A DNA stretch of 64,000 nucleotides from an uncultured Paracoccaceae bacterium (GTDB taxonomy: Bacteria; Pseudomonadota; Alphaproteobacteria; Rhodobacterales; Rhodobacteraceae), in NCBI GenBank assembly GCA_947500005.1, contig CANMQJ010000011.1, forward strand, positions 62,001-126,000, in the 5' to 3' direction. The notes under the pieces were generated by a model. The model was not told the origin of the DNA and did no database searches. It saw only the letters and a list, made by a program, of their open reading frames with translations. This document shows, piece after piece, positions 16,791 through 26,267 of the stretch. Each line of letters starts with the position of its first letter. The stretch's first letter is position 1. The position numbers were made by a program, and so were the translations under genes.

Positions 16791-17993
16791 ATGGAAAACC
16801 GAATGTCCCCCCCCGAATTCATCGCGCTGACCGCGATGATGTTCGCAACCATTGCCTTTTCCGTGGACGCAATGCTGCCCGCCCTCCCGGAAATCGGGCA
16901 TGAGCTGAGCCCTGGCGAGATCAACCGTGCGCAGCTGATCCTGACCTCCTTCGTACTGGGCATGGGGGTCGGCACGTTCTTCACAGGCCCGCTCTCTGAC
17001 ACGTTCGGACGCAAGCCGGTGATCTTCGGCGGCGCGGTCATCTATATCGCGGCCTCTGCCGTGGCCTGGGCAAGCTCCTCGCTGGAACTGCTGCTGGCCG
17101 CGCGCATCGTGCAGGGCCTGGGCGCGGCCGGGCCGCGCGTGGTTGCGATGGCCGTGGTGCGCGACCTGTATTCCGGCCGGCAAATGGCGCGGATCGTCTC
17201 CATCGCCATGATGATCTTCACCATATTCCCGGCGATTGCCCCTCTCCTCGGGGCGGGGATCATTTCTCTGAGCAGCTGGCGCGGGATTTTCGCGGCCTTC
17301 ATCCTGTTCTCCCTCATCTCCGTTCTCTGGATGAGTTTTCGCCTCCCGGAATCGCTGCCACCCGAGAACAGGCGGCCTTTCCGCCTTCCACTGCTGTGGG
17401 CTGCGCTTCGCGAGATGTTCACGCATCCTACCGTGCGTCTCTCGATCATCGTGCAGACGTTTTGCATGGGCGTGCTCTTCACCATGCTGACCATGGTGCA
17501 ACCGGTCTATGACGTGATCTATGATCGGGCCGAAAGCTTTCCGGTCTGGTTCGGACTGATCGCCATCGTTTCGGGCTCGGCCAGCTTGCTCAACGCCGCG
17601 CTGGTGGTGCGGCTGGGAATGCGCCGGATGGTGACATGGACGCTATGCGCACAGATCGCCATCAGCGGCACGATGCTGACCCTGACCCTTCTGCCCGGCG
17701 GGGTGGGTTTTGGCCTGTTCCTGTTCTGGCAGGCCACGGTATTCTTCATGGCCGGGATGACACTTGGGAACCTCAACGCCATCGCGATGGAGCCGATGGG
17801 CCATATCGCCGGCATGGCGGCCTCGGTCATTGGTGCCGTGGCGACCGTACTGGCCGCGGCGATCGCAGCGCCGGTCGGTCTGTTGTTCGACGGCTCGCTG
17901 TTGCCGCTGACGGCGGGGATCTTCGTCATGGTCACGCTGGCCTTCGGCCTCATGCTGCATATGGGCCGGGTCGAGGAACGGCTGCCCGCCTGA
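16791..17993 (+). CDS. Bcr/CflA-type MFS drug exporter
   Basis: Proton-driven efflux permease of 400 residues with about twelve membrane helices. Bcr/CflA hallmarks are the first helix FATIAFSVDAMLPALPEIG, the loop 2-3 motif GPLSDTFGRKPVI, and RIVQGLGAAGPRVVAMAVVRD before the fifth helix. The ATG at 16791 is preceded by AAGGAG; an upstream in-frame ATG has no such site. Family members export bicyclomycin, chloramphenicol, sulfonamides or cysteine; the substrate here is unknown. Confidence 0.9.
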   Translation: MENRMSPPEFIALTAMMFATIAFSVDAMLPALPEIGHELSPGEINRAQLILTSFVLGMGVGTFFTGPLSDTFGRKPVIFGGAVIYIAASAVAWASSSLELLLAARIVQGLGAAGPRVVAMAVVRDLYSGRQMARIVSIAMMIFTIFPAIAPLLGAGIISLSSWRGIFAAFILFSLISVLWMSFRLPESLPPENRRPFRLPLLWAALREMFTHPTVRLSIIVQTFCMGVLFTMLTMVQPVYDVIYDRAESFPVWFGLIAIVSGSASLLNAALVVRLGMRRMVTWTLCAQIAISGTMLTLTLLPGGVGFGLFLFWQATVFFMAGMTLGNLNAIAMEPMGHIAGMAASVIGAVATVLAAAIAAPVGLLFDGSLLPLTAGIFVMVTLAFGLMLHMGRVEERLPA

Positions 17994-18036
17994 CCTGTCC
18001 CGCGCAGCCGGAATCGGCTAGGCTTTGCGCGACAGG
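17994..18036 (+). promoter_or_regulatory. Nested hairpin between MFS exporter and TPR gene
   Basis: CCTGT...ACAGG and CGCGC...GCGCG form an interrupted outer stem around an inner AGCCG / CGGCT hairpin. The structure spans almost the whole 54-base gap and ends 11 bases before the TPR start codon. It lacks a T tract, so it may control translation or stabilise the messenger rather than terminate it. Confidence 0.3.
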
Positions 18037-18047
18037 GAGATCGGGAC

Positions 18048-19712
18048 ATGACCGACTATTACGATCTGGGACGGCACAGCTGCCCCATCACCACCTCCTC
18101 GCCCGAGGCGCAAACCTGGTTCGACCGCGGCCTGGTCTGGACCTACGGGTTCAACCACGAAGAGGCGGTGCGCTGTTTCCAGCGCGCGGCCGAGCACGAT
18201 CCGGACTGCGCCATGGCGCACTGGGGCATCGCCTATGCCGGTGGCCCCAACTACAATATGCCTTGGGAGCTTTACGATGACAAAAGCCGGACCGAGGCGC
18301 TGGCCTTAGCCTATGATGCCACGCAGAAGGCGGTGCGCCTCGCCGATGGGTGCAGCCCCGCCGAACAGGCGCTGATACGGGCCCTGCCCGCCCGCTACCC
18401 GCAGCGTGACCCTGCCGAGGAAATGGAGCGCTGGAACCAAGATTTCGCCGAGGCGATGCGCGCGGCTTTCGCCCATGTTCCCGACCATCTCGACCTGCGC
18501 AGCGTCTATGTCGAATCCTTGATGAACCTCACGCCGTGGAAGATGTGGGACCTCTCCACCGGTCAGCCGGCCGCGGGCGCGGCCACGCTGGAAGCGCAGG
18601 AAGTTCTGGAACAGGCAATGTCCGAGGTTCCGGCCACGTGGGAGCACCCGGGCCTGCTGCATCTTTACGTGCATCTGATGGAGATGTCGCCAACGCCGGA
18701 AAAGGCGCTCAAGGCCGGCGATGTGTTGCGCACCCTGGTGCCGGATGCAGGGCATCTGGTGCATATGCCCACGCATATCGATGTGCTCTGCGGCCATTAC
18801 CACGATGTCGTCCACTGGAACGAGCGCGCGGTTGCCGCCGACCTCAGATATTACGAGCGCGAAGGCGCCTTCAACATCTACACCGGCTATCGCCAGCACG
18901 ATTACCATTTCGTCATATACGGCGCGCTTTTCATGGGCCAGATGGAACCGGCCCTGCGTGCCAACGAAGGGCTGCACGCCACCACGCCCGAGGAAATGCT
19001 GCGCATCGAAAGCCCACCCATGGCCGATTATTTCGAGGCTTTCATGGCGATGGAGCCACATATCCTGATCCGGTTCGGCCGATGGGAGGATTGCATCGCC
19101 CTAAAACTACCCCAGGATCGCGACCTGTTCCGAACCGTGACGGCCACTGTGCATTATGCCCGCGCACTGGGATATGCCGCGACGGGTCGGGTCGCAGAGG
19201 CGGAAATCGAGGAGGACGCCTTCTTGCAGGCCGCCGCGCGTGTGCCCGAAACGCGGTTGCTGCATAACAACCGTGTTGTCGACCTGCTCGAAATCGCCAA
19301 GGAAATGCTGCGCGGTGAAATCGAGTATCGGAAAGGCAACCATGACGCGGCCTTTGCGCATCTTCGCCGCTCGGTCTCTCTGGATGACAATCTTCCCTAT
19401 GACGAGCCTTGGGGCTGGATGCAGCCCGCCCGCCACGCCTTGGGCGCGCTGCTCTTCGAACAGGGGCGCATTGACGAGGCCGAGGCCGTCTATCGCGAGG
19501 ATCTGGGGCTCGGGGGCAAACTGCCGCGAGCCTGCGTGCATCCAGACAACGTCTGGAGCCTCAAGGGCCTGTACGACTGCCTCAAGGCACGTGGCGAAAC
19601 GCAGGAGGCTCCGCTGATCAAACAGCGTCTCGACCTCGCGCTGGCACGGGCCGACCGACGAGTCGCGGCGTCATGTTTCTGCGCCCAGGCCGCCATGAAG
19701 GCCGCCGAATAG
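18048..19712 (+). CDS. Tetratricopeptide-repeat protein, unknown function
   Basis: A 554-residue soluble protein without signal peptide. TPR-like helical pairs are visible near the N-terminus (WTYGFNHEEAVRCFQRAAEH, PDCAMAHWGIAYAGG) and near the C-terminus (RHALGALLFEQGRIDEAEAV). The central part has clustered histidines: HLYVHLMEMS, LVHMPTHIDVLCGHYHDV and RQHDYHFVIYGA. These look like conserved functional residues rather than scaffold positions, possibly metal ligands. The C-terminus has a Cys pair (SCFCAQ). No specific function is known to me for this family. It converges on zapA with a three-base gap. Confidence 0.85.
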   Translation: MTDYYDLGRHSCPITTSSPEAQTWFDRGLVWTYGFNHEEAVRCFQRAAEHDPDCAMAHWGIAYAGGPNYNMPWELYDDKSRTEALALAYDATQKAVRLADGCSPAEQALIRALPARYPQRDPAEEMERWNQDFAEAMRAAFAHVPDHLDLRSVYVESLMNLTPWKMWDLSTGQPAAGAATLEAQEVLEQAMSEVPATWEHPGLLHLYVHLMEMSPTPEKALKAGDVLRTLVPDAGHLVHMPTHIDVLCGHYHDVVHWNERAVAADLRYYEREGAFNIYTGYRQHDYHFVIYGALFMGQMEPALRANEGLHATTPEEMLRIESPPMADYFEAFMAMEPHILIRFGRWEDCIALKLPQDRDLFRTVTATVHYARALGYAATGRVAEAEIEEDAFLQAAARVPETRLLHNNRVVDLLEIAKEMLRGEIEYRKGNHDAAFAHLRRSVSLDDNLPYDEPWGWMQPARHALGALLFEQGRIDEAEAVYREDLGLGGKLPRACVHPDNVWSLKGLYDCLKARGETQEAPLIKQRLDLALARADRRVAASCFCAQAAMKAAE

Positions 19713-19715
19713 GGC

Positions 19716-20111
19716 CTATTCCCCGGCGGTTTCCTCGACCTGATCGGCCAGCGATTCCGCGCGCGCGGCCAGTTCTGCCAGCGTTTCGGTTACCGACGGC
19801 GGCACCACCGCCACCTCCACCCGCTCGGGTTCCGGTGCGGGCGCATTGCGCAGTTTCTCCAGCTCGGCCTCGCGCTCGGCCAGCCGGGCCTCGACCTCGC
19901 GGATCTTGTCCTCGACCGCCGCCGTCTTGTCGGCCAGCATCAACCCGGCCATCAGCAACATGCGGCCCTCGGGCATCCGCCCGATCTGGTCCGAGAGAAC
20001 CTGCGCCTCGTCATCAAGCATCTTGGCCGCAGAATGCAGGTAGGACTCCTCGCCTTCCTGACAGGACACTTCGAATGGGCGGCCGCCGATATGGATCGTC
20101 ACTTCGGGCAT
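19716..20111 (-). CDS. zapA: Cell division protein ZapA
   Basis: ZapA binds FtsZ and bundles protofilaments in the Z ring. The 131-residue protein has the N-terminal ZapA domain (PEVTIHIGGRPFEVSCQEGE, then YLHSAAKMLDDEAQVLSDQI) and a long coiled-coil tail rich in Glu and Arg. The C-terminal extension after residue 90 (proline/valine-rich, then an Ala/Glu helix) is longer than in enterics. Its start overlaps the stop of the upstream coiled-coil gene by one base, so the two are coupled, as reported for ZapA and ZauP in Caulobacter. Confidence 0.9.
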   Translation of the reverse strand: MPEVTIHIGGRPFEVSCQEGEESYLHSAAKMLDDEAQVLSDQIGRMPEGRMLLMAGLMLADKTAAVEDKIREVEARLAEREAELEKLRNAPAPEPERVEVAVVPPSVTETLAELAARAESLADQVEETAGE

Positions 20112-21052
20112 TATTCATCCTCTCCTTCGGCCAGGTTAGCTTGCGCCAGGAGCGGCCCCAGCCGGCTGAGCACTGCATGGGCCTCGGCCGCGTCAGTTGC
20201 GCGGGCAGCGCGCATCGCCTCCAGCTCGGCCAGCATCGCCTGGTTGAGAAGCGCGGGATCGCCAAGCTGATCCTGCGCCGTGGCGCGCAACTCCGACAAG
20301 GCCTTGGTCAGTTGTTCGTTGGATTTCCGCAGCCGTTGCAGATCACCGTCGAGACGGCCCATCGCCTCCCCGTGGCTCACGCGCTCGGCACGCAACATGT
20401 CAAGCTCTGCCGAGAGATCGGCGAGACGTTCGCTTTCGGCCAGTTCGCCCTTGAGCGCTGCGTTCTCGGCGCGCAGGCTTTCGACCTGTTCGGCCTCGGC
20501 GGCCAGCGTCGTCAACCGTTCGATCTCGGAGCGCAGCGGCTCGGGGTCCTCGGTTGCCTCGATCTGGGCCTTGAGCGCATCGATCTCGGCAGTCAGCATC
20601 TCGGTCTGATCGTTCTGCTGCAGCGCCTCGATTTCCTCTGTAAGACGCGCTCGGGCGGTTTCCGCCTCGAGCAGCTTCTGCGTAACCTCGGCCAGTTCCG
20701 CTTTCAGCGCCTCCAACTCCGTATTGTCGGCAAGCTGCGCCTTCAATTCCTCGATCTCGGCCTTGAGGGCCTCTGCTTCCTCGCCGCTGCCGCCCTCACC
20801 CTTGAGAGCCTCGATCTCTTCGGCATGCCGCGCCTTGAGGGCCTTGAGCCGCTCTTCGAGCTGGGCGTTGGCCATCTTCTCTTCTTCCAGCGCCTCCGCC
20901 AGGGCCGCGTGGCCTGGGCCATCCTCGGCCTCGCCGACCGGTGCCGCCACGGGTTCGGGGGCGGCGGGTCGCTCGGACAGGATGGCAACCCCTGCCCCGA
21001 TGCGTTCCATCGCCGCCGTAATGCGCCGCTGAAGTTCCTCGATCTCGCTCAT
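20111..21052 (-). CDS. Coiled-coil protein, ZauP-like partner of ZapA
   Basis: A 313-residue protein made almost wholly of heptad repeats rich in Ala, Glu, Leu and Lys (for example EALKAEIEELKAQLADNTE). There is no membrane segment or enzymatic motif. I chose the ATG at 21052 after GAGGGG. It directly precedes and overlaps zapA, the arrangement described for Caulobacter ZauP, a coiled-coil protein that works with ZapA to focus the Z ring. Assignment rests on gene order and coiled-coil nature, since such sequences give poor homology signals. Confidence 0.72.
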   Translation of the reverse strand: MSEIEELQRRITAAMERIGAGVAILSERPAAPEPVAAPVGEAEDGPGHAALAEALEEEKMANAQLEERLKALKARHAEEIEALKGEGGSGEEAEALKAEIEELKAQLADNTELEALKAELAEVTQKLLEAETARARLTEEIEALQQNDQTEMLTAEIDALKAQIEATEDPEPLRSEIERLTTLAAEAEQVESLRAENAALKGELAESERLADLSAELDMLRAERVSHGEAMGRLDGDLQRLRKSNEQLTKALSELRATAQDQLGDPALLNQAMLAELEAMRAARATDAAEAHAVLSRLGPLLAQANLAEGEDE

Positions 21053-21300
21053 CGCCCCTCGCCTTGTCTCGAACAGGTTCTTGTTCCGTCGGGTCTTAGG
21101 TGCCCTCATCCGAATCGGATTTGGGTCCGGACAGGCTTAGTCTACCCAAACGGCTCGGAAAATACCCCCCCGTTGAGTTTCAAGGGCTTGGAACCCGTCC
21201 TTGACGCGCAGCGCGGACTGCCGCCCGGTTCCACTTGCACTTTGGGGCTTGAGTGGTATTCAGCCCCGCAAACCGCCATACAATCAAAGGATCGAGCCCC

Positions 21301-23322
21301 GTGGACCTGACCGCTCTGCGCAAAGCAAACCCCGATCACTGGGCCAAGGCCTCGGCCATCCGCGCCCTCGCCCTCGACGCCGTCGCCGCGGCGAATTCCG
21401 GCCATTCCGGCATGCCGATGGGCATGGCCGACGTGGCGACTGTGCTCTACGAAAAGCACCTCAAATTCGACGCGAAACACCCCACCTGGCCCGACCGCGA
21501 CCGGTTCATCCTGTCCGCGGGCCACGGCTCGATGCTGCTCTACTCGCTCCTCTACCTTGTCGGAGACGCCGAGATCACGCTGGAGGAGGTCAAGAATTTC
21601 CGCCAGTTGGGCGCCCGCACCGCCGGCCACCCGGAAAACTTCCTTGCGACGGCGATCGAGACCACGACCGGCCCGCTGGGCCAGGGCATTTCCAACGCCG
21701 TGGGCTTTGCCATGGCCGAAGAGATCCAGCGCGCCCATTATGGCAAGAAGATTGTCGACCACTATACCTATGTCATTGCCGGCGACGGTTGCCTGATGGA
21801 GGGCGTCAGCCAGGAGGCGATCACGCTCGCCGGGCGGCATGAGCTGTCCAAGCTCATCGTCTTCTGGGACAACAACAACATAACCATCGATGGCACGGTG
21901 GATATCGCCGACCGCACGGACCAGCCCATGCGCTTCAAGTCCGCGGGATGGGAGGTGATCGAGATCGACGGTCACGACCCGCAGGCCATCGACGAGGCGA
22001 TCACTGCGGCCAAGAAATCCTCCAAGCCGACGATGATTGCCTGCAAGACGCACATCGCGCTGGGTCACGCCGCACAGGACACCTCCAAGGGGCACGGCGC
22101 GCTGACCGACATGGAGCAACTCAAGGCCGCCAAGCAGGCTTATGGCTGGGAATATGGGCCTTTCGAGGTGCCCGCAGATGTCAAATCCGCCTGGGAAGAG
22201 ATCGGCAACCGTGGGGCATCCGAGCGCGAGGCCTGGGAAGGCCGTTTCGCGCAGCTTTCGGGCCGCAAGCAGGACGAGTTCAACCGCGCCCAAGCGGGCG
22301 AGGCACCCAAGAAACTGGTCAGCACCATCCGCGCGCTGAAAAAGCAGATGTCGGAAAGCCAGCCGAAACTCGCCACCCGCGCGGCGTCGGAAAAGGTGCT
22401 GGAAGTGGTCAACCCGATCATGTCCGAAACCGTCGGCGGCTCGGCCGATCTGACAGGTTCGAACAACACCAAGACCGGCGATCTGGGTGTGTTCCTTCCC
22501 GAAAACCGCAAGGGCCGGTATATCCATTTCGGCATCCGCGAGCATGGCATGGCCGCCGCGATGAACGGCATGGCGTTGCATGGCGGCATCCGTCCCTATG
22601 GCGGCACCTTCATGTGCTTCACCGACTATGCTCGCCCCGCTATGCGGCTGGCGGCGCTGATGCAGGTACCGACCGTTTTCGTCATGACCCATGACTCCAT
22701 CGGCCTGGGCGAGGATGGACCAACCCACCAGCCCGTGGAGCATCTGGCGATCAGCCGCGCGACGCCAAACACCTATGTCTTCCGTCCCGCCGACGCGATC
22801 GAGACCGCAGAGGCATGGGAAATGGCCCTGACGTTCCAGAAAAGCCCCTCGGTCCTGTCCCTTACCCGCCAGGGGCTGCCGACAGTGCGCACGCAGCACA
22901 AGACCAAGAACCTTTCGGCGCAAGGCGCCTATGTGCTGGCCGAGGCATCGGCCAAGCGCGAGGCGATCCTGATCGCCACCGGCTCCGAGGTCGCCATCGC
23001 GTTGGACGCTAAGGAAAAGCTCGAGGCACAGGGCATCGGCGTCCGCGTCGTCTCCATGCCCTGCATGGAACTGTTCGCGCAGCAGGACGAGAGCTATCGC
23101 AAGCGCGTTCTGCCCGCCGGGCCGGTGCGCGTCGGCATCGAGGCGGCCGTGCGTGACGGCGGCTGGGATCGCTGGCTGCTGGGCGAGCGCGGGCGCGAAG
23201 CCAAGGCCGCGTTCATCGGCATGGACCGCTTCGGCGCCTCGGCCCCGGCCGAGGATCTCTTCGAGCATTTCGGCATCACCGCCGACGAGGTGGTGGACAA
23301 GGTCAAGGCCCTGCTGGGCTGA
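21301..23322 (+). CDS. tkt: Transketolase
   Basis: Thiamine-diphosphate enzyme of the non-oxidative pentose phosphate pathway, 673 residues. Key segments are [17 protein letters not shown], the [13 protein letters not shown] strand, [20 protein letters not shown], the ThDP motif [13 protein letters not shown] with [10 protein letters not shown], and [15 protein letters not shown] in the second domain. The start is a GTG with AAAGGA 12 bases upstream; the open frame extends to 21253 without homology. Transcription probably ends at the hairpin downstream. It is divergent from the zapA pair. Confidence 0.95.
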   Translation: MDLTALRKANPDHWAKASAIRALALDAVAAANSGHSGMPMGMADVATVLYEKHLKFDAKHPTWPDRDRFILSAGHGSMLLYSLLYLVGDAEITLEEVKNFRQLGARTAGHPENFLATAIETTTGPLGQGISNAVGFAMAEEIQRAHYGKKIVDHYTYVIAGDGCLMEGVSQEAITLAGRHELSKLIVFWDNNNITIDGTVDIADRTDQPMRFKSAGWEVIEIDGHDPQAIDEAITAAKKSSKPTMIACKTHIALGHAAQDTSKGHGALTDMEQLKAAKQAYGWEYGPFEVPADVKSAWEEIGNRGASEREAWEGRFAQLSGRKQDEFNRAQAGEAPKKLVSTIRALKKQMSESQPKLATRAASEKVLEVVNPIMSETVGGSADLTGSNNTKTGDLGVFLPENRKGRYIHFGIREHGMAAAMNGMALHGGIRPYGGTFMCFTDYARPAMRLAALMQVPTVFVMTHDSIGLGEDGPTHQPVEHLAISRATPNTYVFRPADAIETAEAWEMALTFQKSPSVLSLTRQGLPTVRTQHKTKNLSAQGAYVLAEASAKREAILIATGSEVAIALDAKEKLEAQGIGVRVVSMPCMELFAQQDESYRKRVLPAGPVRVGIEAAVRDGGWDRWLLGERGREAKAAFIGMDRFGASAPAEDLFEHFGITADEVVDKVKALLG

Positions 23323-23346
23323 TCCTCAGAACTGTCATTCTGTTCA

Positions 23347-23369
23347 AGGGGCGTCCTCGGGGCGCCCCT
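23347..23369 (+). terminator. Probable tkt terminator
   Basis: AGGGGCG / CGCCCCT form a 7-bp GC-rich stem with a 9-base loop, 24 bases after the tkt stop, followed by ATTTCGTT. The T tract is short and broken, so efficiency is uncertain. Confidence 0.5.
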
Positions 23370-23419
23370 ATTTCGTTGGAGACCTCGCGACGAAACGACG
23401 CCGAGTGTTTTTGTCGGGA

Positions 23420-23448
23420 TTGACTTCCAAAGGAGTTGGGACGATATG
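23420..23448 (+). promoter_or_regulatory. Possible bfd-bfr promoter
   Basis: TTGACT (23420-23425) and GATATG (23443-23448) are 17 bases apart, 31 bases before the bfd start codon. The -35 is near consensus and the -10 weak. I looked for an Irr-type (ICE) or iron-rhodo box in this gap and did not find a convincing one. Confidence 0.4.
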
Positions 23449-23479
23449 TTGACCGACCGAACTCGGGAGTCGCGTACCG

Positions 23480-23776
23480 ATGATCATCTGCAGTTGCCAG
23501 CGCATCAGCGACAAGGACATCCACGCCGCCATCGACTGGATGCGCGCGTCTGACCCCTCCACCATCGTCACGCCGGGCAAGATCTATCACGCTCTCGGCA
23601 AGGCCCCCGACTGCGGCGGCTGCATAAAGCTCTTCGTTGCAACCATGCGCGAAAACGATAACTTGGAAGTACCCCCGATCCTGCGGGGTTTGAAACCGAG
23701 ACGACAGCGAAAGGAGCGCAAACATGAAGGGCGACGAGAAGGTCATCGAGTATCTCAACAAGGCACTCCGCGCTGA
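23480..23776 (+). CDS. bfd: Bacterioferritin-associated ferredoxin
   Basis: Small 2Fe-2S protein that reduces the iron core of bacterioferritin to release iron. Four cluster cysteines are present: Cys4 and Cys6 in ICSCQ, and Cys45 and Cys48 in CGGC. The fold segment [12 protein letters not shown] is typical. At 98 residues it is longer than Bfd of enterics: a basic tail after residue 70 reads through the start of bfr, so the two genes overlap by 53 bases in different frames. Strong coupling of synthesis with bacterioferritin is expected. Confidence 0.88.
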   Translation: MIICSCQRISDKDIHAAIDWMRASDPSTIVTPGKIYHALGKAPDCGGCIKLFVATMRENDNLEVPPILRGLKPRRQRKERKHEGRREGHRVSQQGTPR

Positions 23777-24215
23777 ACTGACCGCGATCAACCAGTACTG
23801 GCTGCATTATCGCCTGCAAAAGGACTGGGGATACGGCAAGCTCGCCGCCAAGCTGCGCGAGGAGTCGATCGAGGAGATGCACCACGCCGACAAGCTGATC
23901 GACCGGATCATCTTTCTCGAAGGGCACCCGAATCTCCAGACGCTCGATCCGCTGCGGATCGGCGAGAATGTACGGGAAACGCTGACCAGCGATCTTGCGG
24001 CCGAAAAAGAGGCCGTGGCGATGTATACCGAGGCGCGTGAATACTGCCTGAGCGTCAAGGATTACGGCACCGCCAAGCTGTTCGAGGAACTGATCGTCGA
24101 CGAGGAAGGCCATACCGACTTCCTCGAAACGCAGATCGAGCTACACGATACGATCGGAGCGCAGAATTACGGGTTGCTCAATGCTGACTCGGCCGACAAG
24201 GCCGACGACGACTGA
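23724..24215 (+). CDS. bfr: Bacterioferritin
   Basis: Heme-containing 24-mer iron-storage protein, 163 residues. The di-iron ferroxidase ligands Glu18, Glu51 and His54 and the heme-axial Met52 are all at the canonical positions ([25 protein letters not shown]). The C-terminal ligand segment is [21 protein letters not shown] lies before the ATG. It overlaps bfd, its electron donor, by 53 bases. The C-terminus has an acidic tail ([10 protein letters not shown]). Confidence 0.95.
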   Translation: MKGDEKVIEYLNKALRAELTAINQYWLHYRLQKDWGYGKLAAKLREESIEEMHHADKLIDRIIFLEGHPNLQTLDPLRIGENVRETLTSDLAAEKEAVAMYTEAREYCLSVKDYGTAKLFEELIVDEEGHTDFLETQIELHDTIGAQNYGLLNADSADKADDD

Positions 24216-24228
24216 CCTGCGCCGGGGA

Positions 24229-25026
24229 TCAGACAAAGACGACGACCGACTGCATTCCCTCGACAACCAGGTCCCCATCAGTGTTCCACATCCGCATGAC
24301 CTGGCTGCTGTACCCCTCGTGTGCAGCCGTCAGGTCCGTTTCGACCATCCACCAGCCGTCTCGCGTTCCAGATCGCGGTTTCAGGAAATTGCAGATCCAC
24401 GTCATCGAGGAGTTCGGCCCCGGTTTCGTGAACATCGGAAAGACTGCCGGTGGCAACAGGTCGGCAATGGCGATCAACCCCTCGGCCCTCTCCCACATCT
24501 CGGGTGCCCGGTGTCGGGCCCAAACGCGCGCATAGCCGCGCGACGCCCCTGAAAACGGCACCGCGCCCTCGATCAGCCGGATCTCGAAATTGTCGAAAAA
24601 GGCCACCGGGGCACGGCGTTCCGCGTCGAAGAAGGGCGCGGTGTCCTCGGGCGCGGGGGACGGCATGGCCGGGCATTCCTGCGAGACATGGCTGTCCTGA
24701 GCCGCTCCGAAGGAAAAGGTACCCTGCGCCGCGACCTTGCCGGCGATCTCGGCGCGGGTGTTGACGGTGGTCACGTTTCGCCCCTGACGCAAGACCTCGG
24801 AGCGGACGAGTGGCGCTTCGCTCACCGGGCCGGTGAAGTTCACAAGTGCCGACCGCAAGGGTGGAAAGCCCTCCTGCCTGTCCAGTGCCGCGTTCAGCAA
24901 GAGCGCCGCAGTAAACCCGCCATAGGCCGTGCGACCCTGCGTCCAGCCGGGCGGAACCGTATAGCGCAGACCGCAGTTTTCGCGCGTGGCACTCTTCAGG
25001 ACATCATCAAGGCTCTGATCGGTCAT
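24229..25026 (-). CDS. Acyl-CoA thioesterase family protein (double hotdog)
   Basis: A 265-residue protein of the TesB-like thioesterase group, expected to hydrolyse acyl-CoA. Two hotdog halves are suggested by PPGWTQGRTAYGGFTAALLL with the following FPPLRSALVNFTGPV, and by ARVWARHRAPEMWERAEGL with WICNFLKPRSGTRDGWWMVE. The substrate is unknown. It converges on bfr and is followed upstream by the DUF808 gene in the opposite reading order (DUF808 is also minus). Confidence 0.82.
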   Translation of the reverse strand: MTDQSLDDVLKSATRENCGLRYTVPPGWTQGRTAYGGFTAALLLNAALDRQEGFPPLRSALVNFTGPVSEAPLVRSEVLRQGRNVTTVNTRAEIAGKVAAQGTFSFGAAQDSHVSQECPAMPSPAPEDTAPFFDAERRAPVAFFDNFEIRLIEGAVPFSGASRGYARVWARHRAPEMWERAEGLIAIADLLPPAVFPMFTKPGPNSSMTWICNFLKPRSGTRDGWWMVETDLTAAHEGYSSQVMRMWNTDGDLVVEGMQSVVVFV

Positions 25027-25100
25027 GGGGTTCCCTTCCGGCGTCTGCGGCGCACCCTACCGGGCCAGCGTATCCTTGCCAGTCTGACCCTGCGTCAGAG

Positions 25101-26072
25101 TCAGTGCGCAGCGCCGCCGCCGGTAAACCGGGCCACGACCGGTTCAATGACCTTGGTCGCCACGGGAATGAGCAGAAAGCCGAGAGCCAGCCCGAAGATT
25201 CCGTCCATCGTCGCCTTCGCGATCCACTCCACGACACCGGTCCATTGCGCGGGAGCAGCGTGGCCGACCGCATAGGCCCAATCATGGATGTGATGTCCGA
25301 GCCAACCGAAACCCAGCACCTCGAGTCCGTGAATGATGATGGATCCGCCGACCCAGAGCATCGCCGCCGTGCCGACGATGGTCAGCAGTTTCATGAAGCC
25401 CGGCATGGCCTTGACGAGCCATCGTCCCAAGGCCCGCGTCAGACCGAGGCGCCCGTTCTCCGCGGCGAACAGGCCGAGGTCATCGGCCTTCACGATCACA
25501 GCGACCGATCCATAGACCGCCACCGTGATCAACACGCCGACCAGCGCGAGCGTCGCCGCCTCCATCCAGAAATTGCTTTCGGGAATGGCGGCAAGTGCAA
25601 TCGTCATGATCTCGGCCGAGAGGATGAAATCGGTCTTGATCGCACCGGCAGCCTTGCGCTCTTCCAGATGCGCGGGGTCGCCCGGAACATCCTCGGGGAA
25701 AACCGCGTGGTCGTCGTGCGGGACAAGCACGTGATAGATCTTCTCGGCGCCCTCGAAGCACAGGTAAGCCCCGCCCAGCATCAAGAGCGGCGCAATGGCC
25801 CAGGGCGCGAAATTGGTGAGAAGCAGCCCGATCGGCAAGAGGTAGAGCAGCTTGTTCTTGAGCGATCCCTTGGCGATGCGCCAGATGATCGGCAATTCGC
25901 GCGCGGCCTCGAATCCGTGGACGTATTTCGGAGTCACCGCCGCGTCGTCGATCACGGCACCGGCGGCCTTGGACCCGGCCTTGAGCGCCTGGCTCGCCAC
26001 GTCATCGACCGAGGCCGCCGCCACTTTCGCGATGCCCGCCACATCGTCGAGCAGGGCAATCAATCCGCTCAT
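25101..26072 (-). CDS. DUF808 (YedI-like) inner membrane protein
   Basis: A 323-residue membrane protein of family DUF808, function unknown. The N-terminus MSGLIALLDDVAGIAKVAAA with SVDDVASQALKAGSKAAGAV is diagnostic. Several hydrophobic helices follow (LLYLLPIGLLLTNFAPWAIA, ATLALVGVLITVAVYGSVAV, LLTIVGTAAMLWVGGSIII). I placed the start at the ATG of MSGLIALLD; the open frame continues to 26597 without homology. It is divergent from the LysM gene across 195 bases. Confidence 0.9.
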   Translation of the reverse strand: MSGLIALLDDVAGIAKVAAASVDDVASQALKAGSKAAGAVIDDAAVTPKYVHGFEAARELPIIWRIAKGSLKNKLLYLLPIGLLLTNFAPWAIAPLLMLGGAYLCFEGAEKIYHVLVPHDDHAVFPEDVPGDPAHLEERKAAGAIKTDFILSAEIMTIALAAIPESNFWMEAATLALVGVLITVAVYGSVAVIVKADDLGLFAAENGRLGLTRALGRWLVKAMPGFMKLLTIVGTAAMLWVGGSIIIHGLEVLGFGWLGHHIHDWAYAVGHAAPAQWTGVVEWIAKATMDGIFGLALGFLLIPVATKVIEPVVARFTGGGAAH

Positions 26073-26267
26073 AATCTTGCACCTTCCGCCTGCCGATCGA
26101 CAGCACAGAGCAGGCGGCCCGGCGGGCCGCGCACGCGCCGTCAGCTTTGTGCCCCAAGTTACCCGCGCCGTCCCTGGACGCAAGCGTTTCCCGGAAATCG
26201 AGGAACATGGAGCACAGGGGCGGACGTTGAGTCCGCAGGCAGACCAAACGACGAAAGGACATTCCCC

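Noticed and set aside
21142..23268. 708-codon open frame on the minus strand opposite tkt
   Set aside because: Antisense to an unmistakable transketolase; no recognisable protein features.
23323..23479. Iron-responsive box (ICE or iron-rhodo box) before bfd-bfr
   Set aside because: I searched the gap and saw no TTTAGAA-like or TGA-N9-TCA-like palindrome good enough to claim.
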